A stretch of 41,091 nt of DNA. Origin: Bacteroidales bacterium. Its GTDB lineage: Bacteria; Bacteroidota; Bacteroidia; Bacteroidales; UBA932. The stretch's first letter is position 1, and every line of letters begins with the position of its first letter. Made by a program: the position numbers and the translations under genes. Under the pieces are notes generated by a model that was not told where the DNA came from, did not search any database, and was given only the letters and a program-made list of their open reading frames with translations. Below, piece by piece: positions 25,841 through 37,348 of the stretch. The stretch covers positions 1 through 41,091 of the forward strand of contig JAEEJZ010000003.1 in the NCBI GenBank assembly GCA_016282145.1. Direction: 5' to 3'.

Positions 25841-26713
25841 TTTTTCACAGCGCCCGAGTTTGAGCGCCTGTTCTTCATTGACGATACCGGCTTCCAGCAG
25901 ACCCTGCGCCGTCCATTGTTCCCTGGGATGATGGCTGCGGTACAGGCCGATGGCGCGGGCAAGCGCCGCACTGCGCACATCCGGATGCTCCCGGAGCGCC
26001 TCCACCTCCCATTCCCAGAAGGGTTTCGCCGCGCAGGAGCCGCAGACAATCAAATCCTTCAGGGCATTGAACTTCTCTTCATCGAAACGCCAGATGTTCA
26101 TCAACTGCTCCGGACAGGCGTAGCCGCCCAGGGCTTCCCGGTAAGCCACCATCCTCGCCGCAAACCAGGGGCCGATGCCCGGAAGCGTGTCGAAAGCCGC
26201 CGAGTCCGCGCGGTTGATATCGGTTTTCGGGATATCGATATAGGGTTCGAGCCGCCGGTACACCGAATCGGAAACGACGTAGGACTTCGCAAAATCGGCT
26301 TTCCGACGGAAGCGGCCGCCTTTTTCGCGATAGGCGACGATCGATGCCGCCTGCTTTTCGCTGAAACCCAGCCGCTGCAGGTCCTCGCTGCTCACCGTAT
26401 TGGGATTGAAGCGGAAATTCTCCACTTTCCGCCGATAATTGCGCAGCACTGCCCTGGCCTGCGGAGCGTGCTGCGAAGGGCGGCGGACCGGCTCCGCGGC
26501 GGCAGAGCGGACGGCTTCGGGGGCCTGACCTTCCTGCGGAACTGCCAGCGGCACATAGACCGTGTCGGGCTTATCCTCGTGGGCGATGATTTGCAGCGCG
26601 GCCGCCCGGTGTACGAAGAGGGCGGACTGGTAACCGATGATCAGAAAGGCCAGGGACAGCGCGCCGGCCTTGAAGGCGGTATGCTCACCGTCAGGCTTCT
26701 CCAGTTTCCCCAT
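25829..26713 (-). CDS. Membrane-anchored helix-hairpin-helix (ComEA-like) protein
   Basis: A 294-residue protein with a single N-terminal transmembrane helix (ALSLAFLIIGYQSALFV) and a proline/alanine-rich linker. Helix-hairpin-helix repeats follow: VSSEDLQRLGFSEKQAASIV near 120, and INRADSAAFDTLPGIGPWFAARMV near 180, the latter resembling ComEA. The architecture suggests a membrane-tethered, non-specific DNA-binding protein, possibly for DNA uptake or chromosome contact; no other competence gene is here, so this is weak. The C-terminal 60 residues match nothing I recognise. ATG 26713 (MGKLEKPD) is chosen because earlier in-frame starts give low-complexity sequence antisense to nothing known and run deep into rsmI. 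It overlaps rsmI by 23 bp. Confidence 0.8.
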   Translation of the reverse strand: MGKLEKPDGEHTAFKAGALSLAFLIIGYQSALFVHRAAALQIIAHEDKPDTVYVPLAVPQEGQAPEAVRSAAAEPVRRPSQHAPQARAVLRNYRRKVENFRFNPNTVSSEDLQRLGFSEKQAASIVAYREKGGRFRRKADFAKSYVVSDSVYRRLEPYIDIPKTDINRADSAAFDTLPGIGPWFAARMVAYREALGGYACPEQLMNIWRFDEEKFNALKDLIVCGSCAAKPFWEWEVEALREHPDVRSAALARAIGLYRSHHPREQWTAQGLLEAGIVNEEQALKLGRCEKSRD

Positions 26714-27434
26714 CGCCGTAATCTTTGTATTTATTGCGATGGACCTTACCTTTTTCCTCCGGTTTTCCGCCGACGACCAGCACGATTTCCCCGCGGGGTT
26801 CTTCGGCGCGGAAATGCGCCAGCACCTCCCCGATGGAGCCCCGTACGTGCGTCTCGTGCAGTTTGGAGATTTCACGGGCGACGGAGCAGGGACGCTCGTC
26901 CCCAAAAACGGCAGCCAGGTCTTCGAGCGTGGCGACGAGCCGGCGGGGAGATTCGTAGAAAGTCATCGTCCGATCCTCGACGGAAAGTGCCTCCAGACGC
27001 GTCTTGCGGCCTTTTTTAAGGGGAAGAAAGCCCTCGAAGCAGAAGCGGTCGCAAGGCAGTCCGGAGGACACGATGGCCGGGATACAGGCCGTGGCTCCGG
27101 GCAGCGTCTGCACCTCGATGCCGGCTTCGGCGCAACTGCGTGCAAGCAGGAATCCCGGGTCGGAGATGCCGGGTGTACCGGCGTCGCTGACCAGGGCGAT
27201 GGTCTCCCCGCGCAACAGTCGTTCCCGGATCATCGCCACCGCCTCGTGCTCGTTGAACTTGTGGTGGGACTGCAACTTGCCCTTGATGCCGAAATGGGCG
27301 AGCAGGATACCGCTGGTGCGGGTGTCCTCCGCAAGGATCAGGTCTGCGGCCTTCAGGACTTCCACGGCCCTGAAAGTCATATCTTCGAGGTTGCCCACAG
27401 GGGTCGGGACGATGTAAAGGATTCCGGTCTTCAT
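26691..27434 (-). CDS. rsmI: 16S rRNA (cytidine-1402-2'-O)-methyltransferase
   Basis: A 247-residue tetrapyrrole-methylase-fold enzyme. It begins LYIVPTPVGNLEDMTFRAVE and contains LILAEDTRTSGILL, ALVSDAGTPGISDPGF, LPGATACIPAIVSSGLP and MTFYESPRRLVATLEDL, all characteristic of RsmI. It adds the 2'-O-methyl group of m4Cm1402 in the decoding centre of 16S rRNA. It has its own -7 box four bases before the ATG and is followed by the overlapping helix-hairpin-helix gene. The short basic tail (KGKVHRNKYKDYG) is specific to this lineage or unconserved. Confidence 0.96.
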   Translation of the reverse strand: MKTGILYIVPTPVGNLEDMTFRAVEVLKAADLILAEDTRTSGILLAHFGIKGKLQSHHKFNEHEAVAMIRERLLRGETIALVSDAGTPGISDPGFLLARSCAEAGIEVQTLPGATACIPAIVSSGLPCDRFCFEGFLPLKKGRKTRLEALSVEDRTMTFYESPRRLVATLEDLAAVFGDERPCSVAREISKLHETHVRGSIGEVLAHFRAEEPRGEIVLVVGGKPEEKGKVHRNKYKDYGDGETGEA

Positions 27435-27438
27435 GTCG

Positions 27439-27446
27439 CAAAGATA
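27439..27446 (-). promoter_or_regulatory. rsmI -7 box TATCTTTG
   Basis: TATCTTTG ends four bases before the rsmI ATG at 27434, predicting a leaderless message. No clear TTTG is at -33. Confidence 0.55.
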
Positions 27447-27459
27447 AAGGGAAAAGACC

Positions 27460-27480
27460 CGTTGAAAAAATTTTTCAACG
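27460..27480. terminator. Palindrome between xerD and rsmI
   Basis: CGTTGAAAAA and TTTTTCAACG are inverted around a single A, just after the xerD stop (27482-27484). It could be a weak AT-rich terminator or an operator next to the rsmI promoter. There is no separate T run after it on the minus strand. Confidence 0.4.
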
Positions 27481-27481
27481 C

Positions 27482-28354
27482 TTATTTTCGGGGATGATGT
27501 TCCAAAACGGATTTTTGCCAGGTACTGCGGTCGATATGGGTGTAAAGTTCGGTGGTGAGGATGCTTTCGTGCCCGAGCATTTCCTGCACGACGCGCAGGT
27601 CAGCGCCGTTTTCGATGAGGTGAGTCGCAAAGGAATGGCGGAAGGTATGCGGCGATATTTCCTTGGTCACGCCCGCGGCGAGCGCCTGCTTGCGGACCAT
27701 CTTGAAGACGGAAATGCGGCTGAGCGCTTTTCCGAAGCGGTTCAGGAAGAGCCTGCCGTCATCGGCACCGGCCGGCGTCGGACGCTGCGGAAGATAATCG
27801 GCGAGCGCTTCGGCAGCGCATTCCCCCATCGGCACCAGGCGTTCCTTGTTCCCCTTGCCCGTGACGCGCACGAAGCCTTCTCCGCTGAAGATGTCCGGAA
27901 GGAGCAGTGCGCAGGCTTCGGAGACCCGCAGGCCGCAGCCGTAGAGCAGTTCGAGAATGGCGCGGTCGCGCTTACCCTGCCAGCTGCGCGTATCGACGCT
28001 TTCGATGATGGCGCTCACTTCTTCTTCGGAAAGCACGTCCGGCAGGTAGCGCCCGAGTTTCGGGGCATAGACCGCATCGCAGGGATTGTCCGGACGCTCG
28101 CCTTCGAGCACGAGATAGTCGAAAAAGGACTTGAGCGCGCTCAGTTCGCGGGCCTGGGAACGGCCGGAAACGCCATCGGAGCGACTTGACAGCCAGGCTG
28201 TTACATCATCGGAGGTCACGCTCTTCGGATCGGCCGGAGTATCGGCCAGAAAAATCTCCACATCCGAGCGGTAAGCACTTACGGTATGGGGCGATAGTTG
28301 CCGCTCCATCCGCAGGTACCAACTATAGTCTTCCAGCAGTCGTTCCGCGTTCAT
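27482..28354 (-). CDS. xerD: Tyrosine recombinase XerD
   Basis: A 290-residue site-specific recombinase. The N-terminal SAM-like core-binding domain is at about 1-85 (YLRMERQLSPHTVSAYRSDV). The catalytic domain shows the active-site residues in order: Arg in LYGCGLRVSEACAL, Lys in TGKGNKERLVP, H-x-x-R in SPHTFRHSFATHL, His in LGHESILTTELY and the nucleophilic Tyr in LYTHI. It resolves chromosome dimers at dif with XerC. I chose ATG 28354, because the GTG six bases upstream (28360) lies inside the -7 box. Length and motifs match housekeeping XerD rather than a mobile-element integrase, and no phage or transposon genes are adjacent. Confidence 0.94.
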   Translation of the reverse strand: MNAERLLEDYSWYLRMERQLSPHTVSAYRSDVEIFLADTPADPKSVTSDDVTAWLSSRSDGVSGRSQARELSALKSFFDYLVLEGERPDNPCDAVYAPKLGRYLPDVLSEEEVSAIIESVDTRSWQGKRDRAILELLYGCGLRVSEACALLLPDIFSGEGFVRVTGKGNKERLVPMGECAAEALADYLPQRPTPAGADDGRLFLNRFGKALSRISVFKMVRKQALAAGVTKEISPHTFRHSFATHLIENGADLRVVQEMLGHESILTTELYTHIDRSTWQKSVLEHHPRK

Positions 28355-28359
28355 AAGCA

Positions 28360-28367
28360 CAAATATA
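28360..28367 (-). promoter_or_regulatory. xerD -7 box TATATTTG
   Basis: TATATTTG on the minus strand ends five bases before ATG 28354. It is 12 bp from the oppositely directed -7 box at 28380-28387. Confidence 0.55.
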
Positions 28368-28379
28368 ATAAAATAGTGT

Positions 28380-28387
28380 TATATTTG
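28380..28387 (+). promoter_or_regulatory. -7 box TATATTTG of the clostripain-family gene
   Basis: TATATTTG ends five bases before ATG 28393, so the message would be leaderless or nearly so. It is back to back with the xerD promoter. Confidence 0.55.
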
Positions 28388-28392
28388 CGGAG

Positions 28393-29718
28393 ATGAAACG
28401 TAGCTTACATACACTGTTGTGGGGCATCCCGCTGCTTTTTTCGCTGTGGGCCTGCGACATGACCGGCGGAGAGGGGCCCGTTCCCGTTCCGGACGAGTAC
28501 GAACGCGTCGTCATACTCTATTCCGCCGGATACAACACCATCAGTGATTATTTACAGGGAGACATTCGGGAACTGCTCGACTCCCCTTCCGCCTATCTTC
28601 CGGTCCGTGGAGGCAAGAAAGCCTTCCTGGTGGTGACGCACCAGACCGGACGCGCCTACGATTTCACCAATCCTACCTCGCCGTATCTGCTGCGCATCAG
28701 CCGGAATTACGACGGAAGCGCGCGCTGCGACACCCTGCTGACCCTGGAGAAAGGCACCCGCGTCATCGATGTTCCCGTCTGCCGGAGCCTCCTCGAATAC
28801 ATCGGAGAGCATTTTCCCTCCCGTCATTACGGGATGATTTTCTCCTCGCACGGAACGGGCTGGCTTCCCAAGGGATATTATGGCTCGGAGAAGAGCGACG
28901 ATCTCGTCATCTGGTCGGCTCCCCGGCCTTCCGGCACGATGAGTGCGCCCGCCGGACTCGTTCCCGAAGGCGCCGTTCCCTACACGCTGCCGGATCCGGA
29001 CGACATCCCCGTCAAGAGCCTCGGAAACGAGGTGGAACAGGATGCGAGAGGAAAGAGCTGGGCCTATGAGATGGACCTGCCGGAATTCGTGCAGGCCTGC
29101 CCCCTGCATTTCGATTACCTGCTGCTGGACGCCTGCCTGATGGGCGGCATCGAGACAGCTTACGAATTCCGCAACATCGCAGATTATATCGGCTTCTCCG
29201 CCGCGGAAATCCCTGCAGAAGGCTTCTACTACAGCGGGATACCGAGGCACCTGCTCTATGATACGCCCGCCGATCCCATGAGCGTCTGTTCAGACTTTTA
29301 CATCAAGGCGCTGTCGCGCTCCGGTTCGCAGCGCACGGCCGTGGTTTCCTTCATCGACTGCTCGAAACTGGAAGCCCTCGCGCAGGTCTGCCGGACGATT
29401 TTCGAAAAATACAGGTCAGGGCTGAACACGATCAACCCCGGGAAGGTACAGGGATTCTTCCGACACAATCAGCACTTCTTCTACGACCTGCAGGACATCG
29501 TCATCAAGTCCGGTGCCAGCGGAGAAGACCTGGCCGCCTTCCAGACGGCACTTTCCAACTGCGTCCTTTACCTGGCTTTCACGGAAAGGGCCATGAGCAG
29601 CATCGTGGTGGACCGCTTCTGCGGATTCAGCATGTACCTCCCCTGCCACGGGAACGCCAAACTCAATGATTTCTATAAGGGCCTGGCCTGGAACAAGGCC
29701 ACGGCGCTTGTCAAATAA
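28393..29718 (+). CDS. Clostripain-family (C11) cysteine peptidase lipoprotein
   Basis: A 441-residue lipoprotein: signal MKRSLHTLLWGIPLLFSLWAC with the lipidated Cys at about residue 21. The catalytic His is in MIFSSHGTGWLP near 152 and the catalytic Cys in YLLLDACLMGGIETAYE near 248, the C11 (clostripain/PmC11) dyad order. Upstream strands VVILYSAGYNT and KAFLVVTHQTGRAYDF fit the caspase-like core. C11 enzymes cut after Arg or Lys and many self-process; here the enzyme would sit on the cell surface or in the periplasm. Substrate is unknown. It is divergent from xerD and lies 103 bp upstream of rplY, which has its own promoter. I see no terminator after it. Confidence 0.88.
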   Translation: MKRSLHTLLWGIPLLFSLWACDMTGGEGPVPVPDEYERVVILYSAGYNTISDYLQGDIRELLDSPSAYLPVRGGKKAFLVVTHQTGRAYDFTNPTSPYLLRISRNYDGSARCDTLLTLEKGTRVIDVPVCRSLLEYIGEHFPSRHYGMIFSSHGTGWLPKGYYGSEKSDDLVIWSAPRPSGTMSAPAGLVPEGAVPYTLPDPDDIPVKSLGNEVEQDARGKSWAYEMDLPEFVQACPLHFDYLLLDACLMGGIETAYEFRNIADYIGFSAAEIPAEGFYYSGIPRHLLYDTPADPMSVCSDFYIKALSRSGSQRTAVVSFIDCSKLEALAQVCRTIFEKYRSGLNTINPGKVQGFFRHNQHFFYDLQDIVIKSGASGEDLAAFQTALSNCVLYLAFTERAMSSIVVDRFCGFSMYLPCHGNAKLNDFYKGLAWNKATALVK

Positions 29719-29737
29719 GAAAATTATCCTATCTTTG
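29707..29737 (+). promoter_or_regulatory. rplY promoter (CTTG, then TATCTTTG)
   Basis: CTTG (29707-29710) precedes TATCTTTG (29730-29737) by 19 bp. The -33 box overlaps the last codons of the C11 peptidase gene. Predicted leader about 80 nt. Confidence 0.6.
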
Positions 29738-29748
29738 CAGCGCATTTG

Positions 29749-29811
29749 AAAACCTTAGGGTTTTGGTGCAATGGGTCCCGGACCCGTTCCGGGATGAGTA
29801 ACACATTTTAA
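29749..29811 (+). promoter_or_regulatory. Structured rplY leader with two tiny overlapping reading frames
   Basis: A hairpin AAAACC-TTAG-GGTTTT (29749-29764) is followed by two mutually exclusive hairpins: GGGTC/GACCC (29773-29785) and TCCCGG/CCGGGA (29776-29794). The same stretch encodes an eight-residue frame, MGPGPVPG (29771-29797), whose stop overlaps a second ATG (ATGA) that opens MSNTF (29794-29811). Main ATG is 29822. Whether these frames are translated or the structure binds L25 is unknown. Confidence 0.4.
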
Positions 29812-29821
29812 CAACAAAAAA

Positions 29822-30397
29822 ATGCAACATTTTGAATTGAAAGGCCAGATCCGCCAGGTCGGTAACAAGGCGGTCATCAAGGCGTTCCGCAAGCAGGGTC
29901 TCGTTCCTTGCAACCTCTATGGCGGCGGTATGGACAATGTCCTCTTCACCGTTGACGCAAAAGAACTCAAAGGGCTTACCCACACGCCCAAGTCCTACAT
30001 CATCGACCTCGTCCTCGACGGGAAGGAGAAATTCACCGCCGTGCTGCACGAACTGCAGTTCCACCCGGTGAACGACGAGTGCCTGCACGTTGACTTCCTC
30101 GCCGTCAGCGAGAAGAAGCCCGTCAGCATCTCCGTTCCCATCGTCATCACCGGCCACGCCGTCGGTGTGCAGAAGGGTGGCAAGTTCTTCCAGACGGCCC
30201 GCAATCTGAAGATCAGCGGTCTGATGAAGAACCTCCCGGACGACGTCACCGTCGATATCACCGATCTCGACCTCGACAAGAAGATCAAGGCGGGCGACGT
30301 GAAACTGGACGGCATCAGCGTACTTACCCCGAAGGACAGCGTGATCTGCGGTGTCAAGACCACCCGCAACACGGCCGTTCAGGCGGAAACTGAGTAA
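29822..30397 (+). CDS. rplY: 50S ribosomal protein L25 (CTC form)
   Basis: A 191-residue protein. It has an N-terminal L25 5S-rRNA-binding domain (about 1-90: RQVGNKAVIKAFRKQGLVPC, LHELQFHPVNDECLHVDFLAV) and the C-terminal beta domain of the CTC/general stress form (SVPIVITGHAVGVQKGG, LDKKIKAGDVKLDGISVL). It binds 5S rRNA in the large subunit. The long form is usual in Bacteroidota. Its leader is structured. pth follows only five bases after the stop, a very common rplY-pth pairing, so the two are co-transcribed. Confidence 0.95.
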   Translation: MQHFELKGQIRQVGNKAVIKAFRKQGLVPCNLYGGGMDNVLFTVDAKELKGLTHTPKSYIIDLVLDGKEKFTAVLHELQFHPVNDECLHVDFLAVSEKKPVSISVPIVITGHAVGVQKGGKFFQTARNLKISGLMKNLPDDVTVDITDLDLDKKIKAGDVKLDGISVLTPKDSVICGVKTTRNTAVQAETE

Positions 30398-30402
30398 GCC
30401 GC

Positions 30403-30987
30403 GTGTCCGAAAAGACCTACTTGGTCGCCGGACTCGGGAACATCGGTCCCGAATATGCCGCGACGCGACACAATGTCGGATTTATGATATTGGATGCCTG
30501 GGCTCAGGCATCCGATATCGTTTTTTCCACCGAGCGTTACGGCGATATCGCCCAACTCCGCCTCAAAGGGCGGGACATACGCCTGCTCAAGCCCTCCACC
30601 TATATGAACCTGAGCGGCAACGCCATCCGCTACTGGGCACAGAAACTGGACATTCCCCTCTCGAACATCCTCGTCATCTGCGATGACCTGAACCTGCCTT
30701 TCGGCATGCCCAGGATGCGCCTCAGCGGCAGCGACGGTGGCCACAACGGACTGAAAAACATCATCGAATTACTTGAAACTCAGGATTTTGCCCGTATCCG
30801 GATAGGCATCGGACACGACTTTGCCGATGGAGAACAAATCGACTTTGTACTGGGTGCAATCAACGCGGATGAAAAAGCCGTTATCGACGAAAGCGGAAAA
30901 AAAGTCATCCAGGCCGTTAAGGACTGGATTTTCATCGGAGGTCAGCGGGCGATGAGTAATTTGAACGCAAAACCCGCCAATCATTAA
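30403..30987 (+). CDS. pth: Peptidyl-tRNA hydrolase
   Basis: A 194-residue Pth. It has the opening YLVAGLGNIGPEYAATRHNVGF with the catalytic His at position 23 next to Asn24, KPSTYMNLSGNAI, the acidic residue in VICDDLNLPFG and GSDGGHNGLKNI. It recycles peptidyl-tRNAs released from stalled ribosomes. The start is a GTG at 30403: no ATG fits, and the conserved N terminus begins within five residues. GTG starts are rare in this window. It is co-transcribed with rplY. Confidence 0.96.
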   Translation: MSEKTYLVAGLGNIGPEYAATRHNVGFMILDAWAQASDIVFSTERYGDIAQLRLKGRDIRLLKPSTYMNLSGNAIRYWAQKLDIPLSNILVICDDLNLPFGMPRMRLSGSDGGHNGLKNIIELLETQDFARIRIGIGHDFADGEQIDFVLGAINADEKAVIDESGKKVIQAVKDWIFIGGQRAMSNLNAKPANH

Positions 30988-31003
30988 ATTTTTGCATCAA
31001 ATA

Positions 31004-31035
31004 TTTGCAAATCAAATAAATGATTTATATCTTTC
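31004..31035 (+). promoter_or_regulatory. Promoter of the histone H1-like gene
   Basis: TTTG (31004-31007) and TATCTTTC (31028-31035; one mismatch to TAnnTTTG) are spaced by exactly 20 bp. The predicted leader is about 50 nt, A-rich just before ATG 31094, with no Shine-Dalgarno sequence. Confidence 0.6.
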
Positions 31036-31093
31036 GCAAGATTTTGTTTGGCAAACTTATTTACTTAATACAAACCACTAAAAATCCAACACA

Positions 31094-31267
31094 ATGAAAG
31101 CACTTGTTGAGAAGCTCAATGCTCAGATCGCTGAATTCCAGAAGAACGCTGAAGCTCAGCTCGTTAAGGGTAACAAAGCCGCTGGCGCCCGCGCCCGTAA
31201 GGCTGCTCTCGCCATCATGAAGGACCTGAAGGAGTTCCGTAAGGTTTCTGTTGAGGCTGCGAAGTAA
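31094..31267 (+). CDS. Histone H1-like (Hc1-type) small basic protein
   Basis: A 57-residue lysine- and alanine-rich protein beginning MKALVEKLNAQIAEFQ, with the conserved core KGNKAAGARARKAAL and the KEFRKVS end seen in the short histone H1/Hc1 homologues of Bacteroidota. It is predicted to be largely alpha-helical and to bind DNA as a nucleoid protein; no bacterial function is firmly established to my knowledge. Base composition at the third codon position is lower in GC than its neighbours (many GCT, AAG, GTT codons), typical of a highly expressed gene in this group. It is a single-gene unit with its own promoter and a strong terminator. Confidence 0.9.
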   Translation: MKALVEKLNAQIAEFQKNAEAQLVKGNKAAGARARKAALAIMKDLKEFRKVSVEAAK

Positions 31268-31281
31268 TTCCCGCATACAGA

Positions 31282-31321
31282 AAAAGAATAAGCCGGCTCT
31301 TTCGAGTCGGCTTATTCTTTT
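31282..31321. terminator. Strong bidirectional terminator after the histone-like gene
   Basis: An 18-bp stem with one G-U pair and a TTTC loop: left arm 31282-31299 (AAAAGAATAAGCCGGCTC), right arm 31304-31321. A and T runs at the two ends give it terminator form for the plus-strand histone-like gene and for minus-strand transcripts coming from the GH3 gene. Confidence 0.85.
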
Positions 31322-31499
31322 GTAAACGCTGCTGGCTTGTGTCAGAAGCCCTCTGCTCCCTGTTGCTTCGCAACCCTATCCGGGAAATTGAGTGACAAAC
31401 CGAGTGACATGAAATTTATTTCAATGTCCGAGGTGCGAAACTCAAAGCCTTCAGGCAAATGGTCGCAGAGGGCAAGCTGCCACAGCTTAAACGCAGCGT

Positions 31500-31506
<7 letters not shown>
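31319..31506. repeat. Inverted-repeat-bounded element between the histone-like gene and the GH3 gene
   Basis: A perfect 14-bp inverted repeat, TTTGTAAACGCTGC, bounds the segment (31319-31332 and 31493-31506). A second inverted 9-mer, GCCCTCTGC, lies inside (31348-31356 and 31465-31473). The right arm includes the GH3 stop codon. The segment also holds the 24-nt repeat copy B, a tandem GAGTGACA pair (31390-31409) and, on the minus strand, a frame open for about 50 codons ending at 31342 (last part MSLGLSLNFPDRVAKQQ from ATG 31410). No transposase is present. It may be a MITE-like element, a decayed insertion, or a structured 3' UTR. Otherwise this 230-bp gap holds no gene I can support. Confidence 0.6.
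31361..31384 (-). repeat. 24-nt dispersed repeat, copy B
   Basis: Read on the minus strand these 24 bases are identical to 24294-24317 (CCCGGATAGGG ... GCGAAGCAACA). Both copies are intergenic and both lie inside larger inverted repeats. Confidence 0.85.
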
Positions 31507-37200
<5,694 letters not shown>

Positions 37201-37249
37201 ATCCCGTTAAAGGTACGAAAAAAATTCCTAAAGAATGACAGATTCTTCG

Positions 37250-37257
37250 TATATTTG
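37250..37257 (+). promoter_or_regulatory. tRNA-Gln -7 box TATATTTG
   Basis: TATATTTG ends ten bases before the mature 5' end of the tRNA, leaving a very short 5' precursor. It is divergent from the vanX-like gene. Confidence 0.6.
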
Positions 37258-37267
37258 CAGACGGAAT

Positions 37268-37338
37268 TGAGGTATGGTGTAATGGTAGCACTACAGATTT
37301 TGGTTCTGCCTGCCCAGGTTCGAATCCTGGTACCTCAA
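37268..37338 (+). tRNA. tRNA-Gln (anticodon TTG)
   Basis: A 71-nt cloverleaf. The acceptor stem TGAGGTA/TACCTCA has seven pairs. The D arm is GTGT-AATGGTA-GCAC. The anticodon loop TTTTGGT carries anticodon TTG, the variable loop has four bases, and the T arm is CCAGG-TTCGAAT-CCTGG. The discriminator base is A, and CCA is not encoded (CAA follows). The anticodon stem has an A-C mismatch at its outer pair (27-43). It lies 10 bp from the convergent antiporter stop. Confidence 0.95.
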
Positions 37339-37348
37339 CAAAAACCTT

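Noticed and set aside
27482..28354. XerD-like recombinase as the integrase of a mobile element
   Set aside because: It has the length and motifs of housekeeping XerD, sits beside rsmI, and no direct repeats, tRNA junction or phage/conjugation genes surround it.
31342..31410. Small minus-strand gene starting at ATG 31410 (22 residues)
   Set aside because: It is very short, overlaps the 24-nt repeat and has no promoter box or known homologue. It is more likely a by-product of the repeat element.
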